A stretch of 64,000 nt of DNA from an uncultured Sterolibacterium sp. (GTDB taxonomy: Bacteria; Pseudomonadota; Gammaproteobacteria; Burkholderiales; Rhodocyclaceae). Below the pieces are notes generated by a model. The model saw only the letters and a list, made by a program, of their open reading frames with translations. It did no database searches and was not told the DNA's origin. The translations under genes and the position numbers were made by a program. The stretch's first letter is position 1. Each line of letters starts with the position of its first letter. The stretch is from NCBI GenBank assembly GCA_903904605.1, contig CAIVDC010000008.1, forward strand, positions 62,001-126,000, given 5' to 3'. Positions 53,543 through 60,579 of this stretch are shown here, piece after piece.

Positions 53543-53947
53543 TTACGGCTGCAGCGCCGCGTTCTGGGTTTTGAATTCACTGCCGACGTGCGCCATCAAG
53601 GCTTCCATCTGCATCGCATTCTCGGCGAAGGCGGCACGCTCGACATCCATGTTCACCGTGTTGCCATCGACACTGGGCTGAAACTCCGTGCGGTATTGCA
53701 CGTTGACGTTGTAGCGGTTGGAGCTGGCCGCCGCCAGATGTGCCGGCGAAGTCCGGGTCAGCGCCAGCGTCCCGGCCTGGGTCTTGCCCAGCGCGCCAGC
53801 CAGCGCCGACTTGAAATCGAAATCGCGCGCCTTGAAGTTCGGCGTGTCGGCATTGGCGATATTCGACGCCAGCAACTCCTGGCGGAAGGCGCGCAAATTG
53901 AGCGCCGTCTGCTTGAAGTGCATCTGCTCGTCGATTCCACCGGCCAT
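53543..53947 (-). CDS. flgB: Flagellar proximal rod protein FlgB
   Basis: The 134-residue rod protein that opens the flgBCDEFGHIJ operon. Landmarks are ALNLRAFRQELLASNIANADTPNFKARDFDF and the C-terminal NTVNMDVERAAFAENAMQMEALMAHVGSEFKTQNAAL. A sigma-54-like promoter lies 37-52 bases upstream; an AGGAGG-type ribosome-binding site (minus-strand read of CCTCCT at 53953-53958) precedes the ATG. Confidence 0.97.
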   Translation of the reverse strand: MAGGIDEQMHFKQTALNLRAFRQELLASNIANADTPNFKARDFDFKSALAGALGKTQAGTLALTRTSPAHLAAASSNRYNVNVQYRTEFQPSVDGNTVNMDVERAAFAENAMQMEALMAHVGSEFKTQNAALQP

Positions 53948-53983
53948 GCCAGCCTCCTAAAGATTCCCGTCTGGCAGTCGTAA

Positions 53984-53999
53984 CGCAGAAACCATGCCA
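53984..53999 (-). promoter_or_regulatory. Probable sigma-54 promoter of the flgB operon
   Basis: Minus-strand TGGCATG-GTTT-CTGCG (53999 to 53984) keeps the essential GG and GC with 10 bases between them, with mismatches from consensus at the sixth -24 base, the first -12 base and the last position. It lies 37-52 bases before flgB. Confidence 0.6.
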
Positions 54000-54106
54000 G
54001 AGCCTAGGCAAGCGGAGGCAGCCGCGCGCAGTGCGGCTTTGCTGGCGGCAAAAGCGCGCAGTGGACGACGGAGCGGCGCTGCCGCTGCGGCAAATATCAG
54101 AGTTCT

Positions 54107-54121
54107 CGGCAATTATTGCCG
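54107..54121. promoter_or_regulatory. CGGCAATTATTGCCG palindrome upstream of flgA
   Basis: A perfect 7-1-7 palindrome, 40 bases before the flgA start and in the flgB-flgA divergent region. The identical 15-mer occurs at 63824-63838 upstream of flhB. It could be a DNA-binding site or a short RNA hairpin; no known flagellar regulator site matches. Confidence 0.5.
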
Positions 54122-54160
54122 CCGCTTGCCAGCATCGGCGGGGCGTGATTGAATCGCGTC

Positions 54161-54847
54161 ATGAATCCATTCCGCCTGGCCCTCTTCTGCCTGCTGATCG
54201 CCTCCCTGCCCGCCGTGGCCCGCCAGGAAGTTGCGCCGGTGAAGGCGGCCATCGAGGACTTCCTGCGGATTCAGGTCAAGGGCCTGCCCGGCGTGGCGAC
54301 ATTTTCCGTCGGCAGCATCGAAGCGCAGAACAATCTCGCCCCCTGCCCGTCCCTGGCGGTCTCCCTGCCGCCCGGCGCGCGCGCCTGGGGACACACCAGC
54401 GTGGTCGTGCGCTGCCAGGTGGAAGGCGGTTGGAGCATCTTCGTGGCGGTTCAGGTGCACATCCAGGGCGATTACCTGGTCACCGCCCGGCCGCTCTCCC
54501 AGGGTCAGCTCGTCGCCGAGGCCGACCTGTTCAAGATGCGCGGCGACCTCACCGATCTGCCTGCGGGCATTCTGACCGAGCCCGGCCAGGCGATCGGCAA
54601 GACGGTCGCCCGATCGGTAGCCTCGGGCCGGCCGCTGCGCAGTGACATGCTGCGCCTGACACTGGCAATCCAGCCGGGGCAGAGCGTGAAAGTGGTCTCT
54701 AAAGGCCCGGGGTTCCAGGTCTCGGCAGGCGAGGGTCGCGCGCTCAACGGCGCCGGCGAAGGACAACTCGTGCAGGTGCGCCTGCCCAACGGACGAGTGA
54801 TCAGCGGCATCGCAGGGCAAGGCGGCGTGGTCGAAATCGCCTACTGA
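54161..54847 (+). CDS. flgA: Flagellar P-ring assembly chaperone FlgA
   Basis: Periplasmic chaperone (228 residues) needed for P-ring assembly. It has a signal peptide (FRLALFCLLIASLPAVA) and the SAF domain in the C-terminal half: VTARPLSQGQLVAEADLFKMRGDLTDLP, LRSDMLRLTLAIQPGQSVKVVSKGPGFQVSAGEGRALN and VRLPNGRVISGIAGQGGVVEI. ATG 54161 gives the correct signal-peptide start; TTG 54149 is less likely. It is divergent from flgB and followed by flgM with its own sigma-28 site. Confidence 0.95.
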   Translation: MNPFRLALFCLLIASLPAVARQEVAPVKAAIEDFLRIQVKGLPGVATFSVGSIEAQNNLAPCPSLAVSLPPGARAWGHTSVVVRCQVEGGWSIFVAVQVHIQGDYLVTARPLSQGQLVAEADLFKMRGDLTDLPAGILTEPGQAIGKTVARSVASGRPLRSDMLRLTLAIQPGQSVKVVSKGPGFQVSAGEGRALNGAGEGQLVQVRLPNGRVISGIAGQGGVVEIAY

Positions 54848-54867
54848 AATAAATGTCGCCTGAGCGC

Positions 54868-54894
54868 TCAAGTTTTCCCGTCGGGAGCCGTTGT
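54868..54894 (+). promoter_or_regulatory. Sigma-28 (FliA) promoter of flgMN
   Basis: TCAAGTTT (54868-54875), 11-base spacer, GCCGTTGT (54887-54894). The -35 matches the FliA consensus at seven of eight positions and the -10 keeps GCCG plus one more base. It lies 38-64 bases before flgM. Confidence 0.75.
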
Positions 54895-54931
54895 ACTATG
54901 AGAAAATGAAATTCCTGTGAAGGATGGCAAC

Positions 54932-55246
54932 ATGAAAATTGACAACTCGATCAAGTCCGTCGGCACTCCGTCCGGCGGCAGACGCAGCGCCACGGGCAAC
55001 AATGCCGCGGCGCAGCCTTCGGCGGGTACTGCATCGCCCGCAGCCGGCGTCGCGGTGGAACTGTCGCCGATGGCCGCGCGCCTGCAGGAAATCTCCGGCT
55101 CTCTGGCATCCACGCCGGTCGTCGACGCCGGCCGCGTCTCCGAAATCAAGCAGGCGATTGCCGAGGGTCGTTTCACGGTGGATCCCGGCAAGATCGCCGA
55201 CGGACTGATTGCCGGCGTCCGCCAGATGATCGCCGCCCAGAGCTAG
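54932..55246 (+). CDS. flgM: Anti-sigma-28 factor FlgM
   Basis: The 104-residue small protein binds FliA until the hook is complete and is then exported. The N-terminus MKIDNSIKSVG and the C-terminal FliA-binding half (VDAGRVSEIKQAIAEGRFTVDPGKIADGLIAGVRQMI) are typical. ATG 54932 has GAAGGA at good spacing; an in-frame GTG at 54917 is less likely. A sigma-28 promoter upstream would give the usual feedback loop. Confidence 0.96.
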   Translation: MKIDNSIKSVGTPSGGRRSATGNNAAAQPSAGTASPAAGVAVELSPMAARLQEISGSLASTPVVDAGRVSEIKQAIAEGRFTVDPGKIADGLIAGVRQMIAAQS

Positions 55247-55290
55247 GGCGCGCGTTCTGATTTCCCAGGCCTGGGCTTTCCAGACTGCAC

Positions 55291-55755
55291 TTGTCCGATC
55301 TTTCCCGACTCCTTGCCGATGAACTCGCTCTGCTGCGCGAGTTCGTGGCTTTGCTCGGCAGCGAACAGCAGGCGCTGATTCCCGGCGACATCGACCGCTT
55401 GCTGCCGCTGGCAGAAGAAAAGACGCGCCGGGCGGCGGCGCTCGGCCGCATCGCCGACGCCCGAACCAAGGCGCTGGCTGCCGCGGGTCTGGCCGCGAGC
55501 AAGGCGGGCATGGAAGCATGGCTGGCAAGCCAGGAGCCCGCCGCCCCGAGTCGGGCCGACTGGGCCGCCCTGCTCGCGCTTGCTGCCGAGGCAAAGCTGC
55601 AGAACGAGATCAACGGCAAACTGATCACCAACCGCATGCAGCACAACCGGCACGCGCTCGCGGTGCTCCATGCCGCCGCCGACCAGGCCACGCTCTATGG
55701 GCCCGACGGACAGCCCCACGTTACGGGCAGCGGCCGCCACCTGGGCGCCGCCTGA
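55291..55755 (+). CDS. flgN: FlgN-like chaperone for FlgK/FlgL
   Basis: The 154-residue helical cytoplasmic chaperone protects the hook-filament junction proteins before export. SDLSRLLADELALLREFVALLGSEQQAL at the N-terminus and LITNRMQHNRHALAVLHAAADQATLYGPDGQPH at the C-terminus are typical for the family. The start is TTG 55291 (no ATG fits), with a weak ribosome-binding site. It follows flgM by 44 bases. It is convergent with motD. Confidence 0.9.
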   Translation: MSDLSRLLADELALLREFVALLGSEQQALIPGDIDRLLPLAEEKTRRAAALGRIADARTKALAAAGLAASKAGMEAWLASQEPAAPSRADWAALLALAAEAKLQNEINGKLITNRMQHNRHALAVLHAAADQATLYGPDGQPHVTGSGRHLGAA

Positions 55756-55810
55756 GGCGAGGCTGGCCGGCCGACTGCCGGCTTCCCGCCCGACCCGCAG
55801 GACTACTCGA

Positions 55811-56605
55811 CTACTCACTGCTCTTCGGCAATACCTGCACGTTGACCGGCCCGTCCGGCACCTTGGATTCGATGGTAATGGCGACCCGCCGGTTGCGCAT
55901 GCGCCCCTCGGCCGTGGCATTGTCGGCGATCGGGCGCTGATCGGCATAGCCGGTCACGGTGAACCGGCGCGCATCGACGCCTTTCTCGATGAACAGTCGC
56001 ACCACGCTCGAGGCCCGCATGCCGGAGAGTTCCCAGTTGGAGGGGAACTGCGGCGTGTTGATCGGCGTATTGTCGGTATGGCCCTCGACGATGATCGGAA
56101 AATCGGTCGGCGTCAGCACCAGGGCGACGGCGCTCAAGGCGCGCGTCGCCTCGGCCGAGAGGCGCGCGTCGCCCGGCGCGAACAGCAGGCTGGCATTGAT
56201 TTCCACGGTGATTCCGAGCGCGCCTTCGGTGATCCGTACCTGGCCGCTCTGCACCAGGGGTCCCAGCGCGCCGGCAATCTCCTTCGCCATGTCGCGCAGC
56301 CTTTCCTTGCTCCGGCGCTGGGCGGCCTCGTCGATGGGGATACCCTGGGGCTTGATCATCGGCATTTGCAGCTCGCCGCCGGGTACCGTACTGACCGACT
56401 GCTGGGCCCCGCCGGTGATGCCCGGGGTCTTGTTGAATGCCGAGACCAGGGCGCTGGACAGGACGCGGTACTTTCCCTCGTTGACCATGGAGATCGCGTA
56501 CATCACCACGAAGAAGGCGAACAGCAGGGTGATGAAATCGGCGTAGGAAACCAGCCAGCGGTCCTGGTTGTCGCGCTCTTCATCCCGGTGACGGCGTCGC
56601 CTCAT
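55811..56605 (-). CDS. motD: Flagellar stator protein MotD (MotB family)
   Basis: The 264-residue stator subunit anchored to peptidoglycan. The N-terminus RRRRHRDEERDNQDRWLVSYADFITLLFAFFVVMYAIS contains the single membrane helix with the proton-binding Asp in SYADF. The periplasmic OmpA-like domain has ALGITVEINASLLFAPG and IIVEGHTDNTPIN. MotC/MotD is the second stator type, as in Pseudomonas. It is separated from motC by a duplicated motC 3' end. Confidence 0.94.
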   Translation of the reverse strand: MRRRRHRDEERDNQDRWLVSYADFITLLFAFFVVMYAISMVNEGKYRVLSSALVSAFNKTPGITGGAQQSVSTVPGGELQMPMIKPQGIPIDEAAQRRSKERLRDMAKEIAGALGPLVQSGQVRITEGALGITVEINASLLFAPGDARLSAEATRALSAVALVLTPTDFPIIVEGHTDNTPINTPQFPSNWELSGMRASSVVRLFIEKGVDARRFTVTGYADQRPIADNATAEGRMRNRRVAITIESKVPDGPVNVQVLPKSSE

Positions 56606-56755
56606 GGCATCAGACGATATAGCCCCGAATCCGGGTCTCGATGGTGCCTACAAATTGTGGCTTCGGCCCCGCGCTACGCGCGCTTAACTTGCCCCGCAAG
56701 TTAGCCTTCGCCGCAATCCCCGCACCCCCAGGCTTCGTTCGCCGATGATTGCAGT
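56606..56755 (-). repeat. motC-motD spacer with duplicated motC 3' end and hairpin
   Basis: The last 34 coding bases of motC (56760-56793) are repeated at 56614-56647 with 32 identities. The copy even keeps the last 11 codons and a stop. Between the copies lie about 112 bases, including the 7-bp stem hairpin TAACTTG-CCCCG-CAAGTTA (56685-56703). No gene is visible. The pattern looks like a local duplication or the trace of a small inserted element. Confidence 0.7.
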
Positions 56756-57496
56756 TCATACGATATAGCCCTGCATCCGGGTCTCGATGGTGCGGGGATT
56801 GTCTCCGTTGGCGATGCCGACCAGGCCGTCTACGTACATTTCGCGCAAGGTGGACAGGCGATTGATGATGGCCATGAGCTTCTTGGCGATCGGGAGGTAG
56901 ACCAGGTTGGCCAGGCCGACGCCGTAGATCGTGCCGACGAAGGCCACCGCAATGCCGGCGCCGAGTTTGGACGGGTCGGCGAGGTTTTCCATGACGTGGA
57001 TCAGACCCAGCACCGCGGCCAGGATGCCGATCGTCGGGGAATACCCGCCGGCCGATTCCCAGACCTTGGCGGCGAGTTTCAGATCCCGCTCCCAGGCGCC
57101 GATCTCGATTTCCAGCAGATCGCGCAAGCGATCCGGATCGACGCCGTCGACGAGCAGGCTCAGTCCCTTCCGGTCGAAGGGATCGCTCAGCAAGTCGATC
57201 TCCGCCTCCAGCGCCAGCAGCCCTTCCTTGCGCGAAATCTGACTCCAGCGGGAGATCCGGGTGATGCGGAAGCTGGGCGTCAAGGGCGGGGGCCAGAGGA
57301 CCCATGCGCCGAGTCGGATGCTCGTGATGAACACCGACAACTGGCTTTGCAGCATCACCGCACCGAAGGTGCCGCCGATGACGATGAGCAAAGCCGTCGG
57401 CTGGATCAGCGAGGAGAGATGGCCGCCCTCCAGCACCTGCCCGCCGAGAATGGCCCCGAGGCCCAGGAGCAGGCCTGCTATGCTGATCACGTCCAC
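56756..57496 (-). CDS. motC: Flagellar stator protein MotC (MotA family)
   Basis: The 246-residue membrane protein with four predicted helices (IAGLLLGLGAILGGQVLEGG, ALLIVIGGTFGAVMLQSQ, and two near IGILAAVLGLIHVM and AVAFVGTIYGVGLANLVYLPIA). The conserved Pro in GGYSPTIGILAAVLG and the cytoplasmic charged loop (EIDLLSDPFDRKGLSLLVDG) match the MotA/MotC family. With MotD it forms the ion-driven stator. It follows fliA by 10 bases, so it is in the flhBAFG-fliA-motCD unit. Confidence 0.94.
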   Translation of the reverse strand: MDVISIAGLLLGLGAILGGQVLEGGHLSSLIQPTALLIVIGGTFGAVMLQSQLSVFITSIRLGAWVLWPPPLTPSFRITRISRWSQISRKEGLLALEAEIDLLSDPFDRKGLSLLVDGVDPDRLRDLLEIEIGAWERDLKLAAKVWESAGGYSPTIGILAAVLGLIHVMENLADPSKLGAGIAVAFVGTIYGVGLANLVYLPIAKKLMAIINRLSTLREMYVDGLVGIANGDNPRTIETRMQGYIV

Positions 57497-57506
57497 GCGC
57501 GATTCC

Positions 57507-58235
57507 CTAGTCTCGTTTCTTGGGCTGTTCGCCCAGCAGGCGGCTTCTCAAGCGGGCGATGGCCTGGGTATGCACCTGACAGACCCGCGATTCGCTCACG
57601 CCGAGCACTTCGCCGATCTCGCGCAGGTTGAGTTCCTCCTCATAGTACAGACCCATCATCAATTTCTCCCGCTCGGGCAGATCCTCGATGGCGCGAACCA
57701 GCGTCGCACGCATGTCCTGATCCAGCAGCGCCACCAGCGGATCGGGCCTGGACGAGGAGACGTTGCGTTCCAGGAAATCGTCATCGCCGCGATCGCCCAG
57801 ATCCTCCAGGTAGACCAGTTGATGACCACGCGCCTCCTGGAGCATCTTCTGATAATCGGCGAGCGGCATGTCCAGCGCCTGCGCCAACTCGCCTTCGCTC
57901 GGCGGTCGGCCGTGCTCCTGCTCGAGGCTGCGCACCGCCGTCTCGATGCGGCGCATGTCGCGACGCAGGCCGCGCGGCATCCAATCGTTGTCGCGCAAGC
58001 CATCGAGCATGGCGCCGCGGATGCGTTGCGCGGCATAGGTCTCGAATTCCGCGCCCAGCCCGTCCTCGAAACGACTGGCCGCATCCAGCAGGCCGAGCAT
58101 GCCGTTCTGGATGATGTCATCGACCTGCACGCTCGAAGGCAGCCTCGCCATCAAATGGTAAGCAATGCGTTTGACCAGCGGCGCGTACTGCGAGACGAAC
58201 TGATCCTTGTCCAGGACCCCTTGGGCGTTGTACAT
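57507..58235 (-). CDS. fliA: RNA polymerase sigma factor FliA (sigma-28)
   Basis: The 242-residue flagellar sigma factor. Region 2 has KRIAYHLMARLPSSVQVDDIIQNGMLGLLDAASRFE and FETYAAQRIRGAMLDGLRDNDWMPRGLRRDMR; region 4 has LPEREKLMMGLYYEEELNLREIGEVLGVSESRVCQVHTQAIARLRSRL. It would recognise the sites before flgK and flgM found here and is held by FlgM. ATG 58235 is preferred over the TTG at 58259. It lies 42 bases from flhG. Confidence 0.97.
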   Translation of the reverse strand: MYNAQGVLDKDQFVSQYAPLVKRIAYHLMARLPSSVQVDDIIQNGMLGLLDAASRFEDGLGAEFETYAAQRIRGAMLDGLRDNDWMPRGLRRDMRRIETAVRSLEQEHGRPPSEGELAQALDMPLADYQKMLQEARGHQLVYLEDLGDRGDDDFLERNVSSSRPDPLVALLDQDMRATLVRAIEDLPEREKLMMGLYYEEELNLREIGEVLGVSESRVCQVHTQAIARLRSRLLGEQPKKRD

Positions 58236-58277
58236 CGTTGTCGCAATGTTGGGTGGCAACTCCGCCGACCGGCCAAA

Positions 58278-59159
58278 CTATACCACCGAATCAAGCGCCG
58301 CCACGGCGCGCCGGCCGCCTCCGGCCACGATTCCGGCCCGATGGCCGATATCGCCGATAGGCAGCGCAAAGCCATTGCCGGGACCGCCCTCGGACACCGG
58401 GGGCAGCCGCTGCAGCAGCGCGTCGGCCAGATTGTCCGTGACCGGGACCAGGGAGGCGCCGAGGTAGTCGAGCCGAACGTCGAGATGTTCGCGGGCAACC
58501 CGCCGCATGTTGCCGAAGATCGCGCGCGCTTCCTCGCCGTTCCGGGCACGCGTGATCGCCACCTGGAAACCATCGCGGCCGCGCTCCTGGGCGATGCGCT
58601 TGATCAGCGCGTAGGCATTGGTGATGGCCGAACTCTGCGCCGCCATCACCACCGTCATGTGCTGCGCCGCCAGGGCCAGCGGCGAAAGATGGCCGCCGCG
58701 ACGCAGCGCCGTGTCGATCAGGACAAAGCCTACGTCGCGTTGCATCTCCCGGAGGCAATTGGCCAGTTGCAGGCGCGCTGTCGCGGCGAGCCGGCTGGCG
58801 TTATCGAGCTCGCGGGCGGCGCGGGCGGCCGGCAGGATGCGCAGCAGCGGTGCCGCCTGAAGCGTTACCTGGCGCAGCGAGCGCTCCCCGTTCAAGGCCT
58901 GGAACAGATCATAGCGGGCGGTCAGGCCGAAGGCGGATACGGCGTTGTTGGGCGCGCCGTTCTCGTCGATGATCAGCACAGCGTGGCCGGCCGCCGCCAG
59001 CGCAGCCGCGGTTTGCACCAGCAGCGTGGTGCGGCCGCAGGCTTCGCGTCCGGACGCGAAGGCGACGACTTGGGGCGCACGCACCCCGAACAGCCGGCGC
59101 AGTCCGTCCGCCTGGTCGCCCGGCCACGGCGCAATGCCCCCAGGCTGCCGCTCAGACAT
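58278..59159 (-). CDS. flhG: FlhG/FleN-like flagellar number regulator with degraded P-loop
   Basis: The 293-residue MinD-like protein between flhF and fliA, the usual flhG position. It keeps the N-terminal DQADGLRRL motif (15-23) that stimulates the FlhF GTPase in family members. The nucleotide-binding loop is altered: residues 36-45 read SGREACGRTT instead of SGKGGVGKTN, so both signature lysines are arginines. The later LIIDENGAPNN and VLIDTALRRGGH also depart from the ATPase consensus. It may not bind ATP normally. ATG 59159 overlaps flhF by 8 bases. Confidence 0.88.
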   Translation of the reverse strand: MSERQPGGIAPWPGDQADGLRRLFGVRAPQVVAFASGREACGRTTLLVQTAAALAAAGHAVLIIDENGAPNNAVSAFGLTARYDLFQALNGERSLRQVTLQAAPLLRILPAARAARELDNASRLAATARLQLANCLREMQRDVGFVLIDTALRRGGHLSPLALAAQHMTVVMAAQSSAITNAYALIKRIAQERGRDGFQVAITRARNGEEARAIFGNMRRVAREHLDVRLDYLGASLVPVTDNLADALLQRLPPVSEGGPGNGFALPIGDIGHRAGIVAGGGRRAVAALDSVV

Positions 59160-60579
59160 GGGCGACTCCGGCGCCATGGCTGCTCTCGCTCGCCGCCGCC
59201 GGTCTCGGCGAAGCGACCAGGCCGACCTCGTCGCGGTTCAATCGGTGCGGCGAACTCCCGTCGGACAGCTTCAGGGCGCGATGCAGCAGGTAGTTTCGGT
59301 TGGGCAGATGCAGGTCTTCCGGCACCCGCTGGCCATTGGTGACGTAGGACAGCAACAGGCCGTGGCGCAGCACGACGTCGAGCGCCGGCGCGAGCGATGC
59401 CGTCTCGTCCATCTTGGTGATGATGCAGCCGGCGAGATCGTCTCCGGCATAGGCCCGCACCACGTCGTCGAGCGTGTCGCCGCGGCTGGTCGCGTTGAGC
59501 AGCAGGAGGCGATTTACCTCCCCCGCGCCCATCAGCATGGCGGCTTGCTCCGCCACCATCCGGTCGCGCTGGCTCATGCCGACCGTATCGATCAGCACCA
59601 TGTGCTTGTCGCGCAGATCGGCCAGCGTATGCCGCAGGTCCTCGCCGTCTCTCACCACATGCACCGGCACGCCGAGAATGCGGCCGTAAATGCGCAATTG
59701 CTCATGGGCGCCGATGCGGTAACCGTCGGTGGTCAGGAGCGCCAGCTTGTCCGCGCCGTAGCGCACCACGCAACGTGCCGCGAGTTTCGCCGTGGTGGTG
59801 GTCTTGCCCACGCCGGTAGGGCCGACCAGGGCGAACACGCCGCCGCGCTGGATGATGTCGTTGTCCTCGCCGAGGCTGCGCAGGCGGCGATTGAGGGCGC
59901 CCTTGAGCCATTTGCGGCCATCGTCGAGGCTGAGGTCGGCGGGCATCTCCGCAGACAGCTGGCGCGAGAGCTGGCCGGAAAAACCGGCATCGAGCATTTC
60001 CGACAGGGCCAGCGCCCGGGTCGGCTCATGCCGGGACATGTCTCCCCAGGCAAAGCCGGCCAACTGGCGCTCGAGCAGCACCTTGATCGAATTCATTTCG
60101 CCCATCAGTTGTGCCACCTGCAGCGGCGGCGCCGCGGGGGCTTCTTCCTGCAGCGTGCGCTTCAGTGTCGCGGCCACCTGGGGCGCCGAAAGGATGGCTT
60201 CGGCCTTTGCCGGCTTCGCGGGCAGGGGGCGCACCGCGGGACGCTCGGGCCGGGCAGGAGGAGCCCCCGGAGAATAGGTCGACCACGACGCGGCAGCGGG
60301 CTGCTTCTTGATCTGGGAAGACAGGTTGAGCGTGTAATCGAAGTCGTCTTCCGGCGCCCAGGTTGTGGGCTTGGCGGCGCGCGGCGCGACACCGGGTTCG
60401 GCGGTTCTCGGGGGTGTCTGCCTGGATATGGCCTCCAGGCCGCTTTCCGACATCGCCACCATCTCGACGCCGCCTTCGACCGACTTGTTGGACACGACGA
60501 TGGCATCCGGGCCGAGACCCTCCTTGACCTTGCGCAAGCATTCGCGCGCAGTTTCTGCAAAGAATCGCTTCACGCTCAT
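59152..60579 (-). CDS. flhF: Flagellar biosynthesis GTPase FlhF
   Basis: SRP-type GTPase (475 residues) that places the flagellum at the cell pole. It has the N-terminal B domain (MSVKRFFAETARECLRKVKEGLGPDAIVVSNKS), a Pro/Ala-rich linker (about 55-155), and the N-G domain with GPTGVGKTTTTAKLAA (253-268), TTDGYRIGAHEQLRIY, IDTVGMSQRD and ITKMDETASLA. Its presence supports polar flagellation. ATG 60579 overlaps the flhA stop. Confidence 0.96.
   Translation of the reverse strand: MSVKRFFAETARECLRKVKEGLGPDAIVVSNKSVEGGVEMVAMSESGLEAISRQTPPRTAEPGVAPRAAKPTTWAPEDDFDYTLNLSSQIKKQPAAASWSTYSPGAPPARPERPAVRPLPAKPAKAEAILSAPQVAATLKRTLQEEAPAAPPLQVAQLMGEMNSIKVLLERQLAGFAWGDMSRHEPTRALALSEMLDAGFSGQLSRQLSAEMPADLSLDDGRKWLKGALNRRLRSLGEDNDIIQRGGVFALVGPTGVGKTTTTAKLAARCVVRYGADKLALLTTDGYRIGAHEQLRIYGRILGVPVHVVRDGEDLRHTLADLRDKHMVLIDTVGMSQRDRMVAEQAAMLMGAGEVNRLLLLNATSRGDTLDDVVRAYAGDDLAGCIITKMDETASLAPALDVVLRHGLLLSYVTNGQRVPEDLHLPNRNYLLHRALKLSDGSSPHRLNRDEVGLVASPRPAAASESSHGAGVAHV

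Noticed and set aside
54040-54055. GG-N10-GC pattern (TGGCGGC-AAAA-GCGC) before flgA as a sigma-54 promoter
   Set aside because: Only the minimal dinucleotides match; such patterns are frequent in GC-rich DNA.
55766-55782. GCCGGC-CGACT-GCCGGC hairpin between flgN and motD as a terminator
   Set aside because: Only a 6-bp stem with self-complementary arms and no T-tract; too common in this base composition.
57261-59342. 693-codon plus-strand frame opposite motC, fliA and flhG
   Set aside because: Spans three well-identified genes on the other strand and has no family features.
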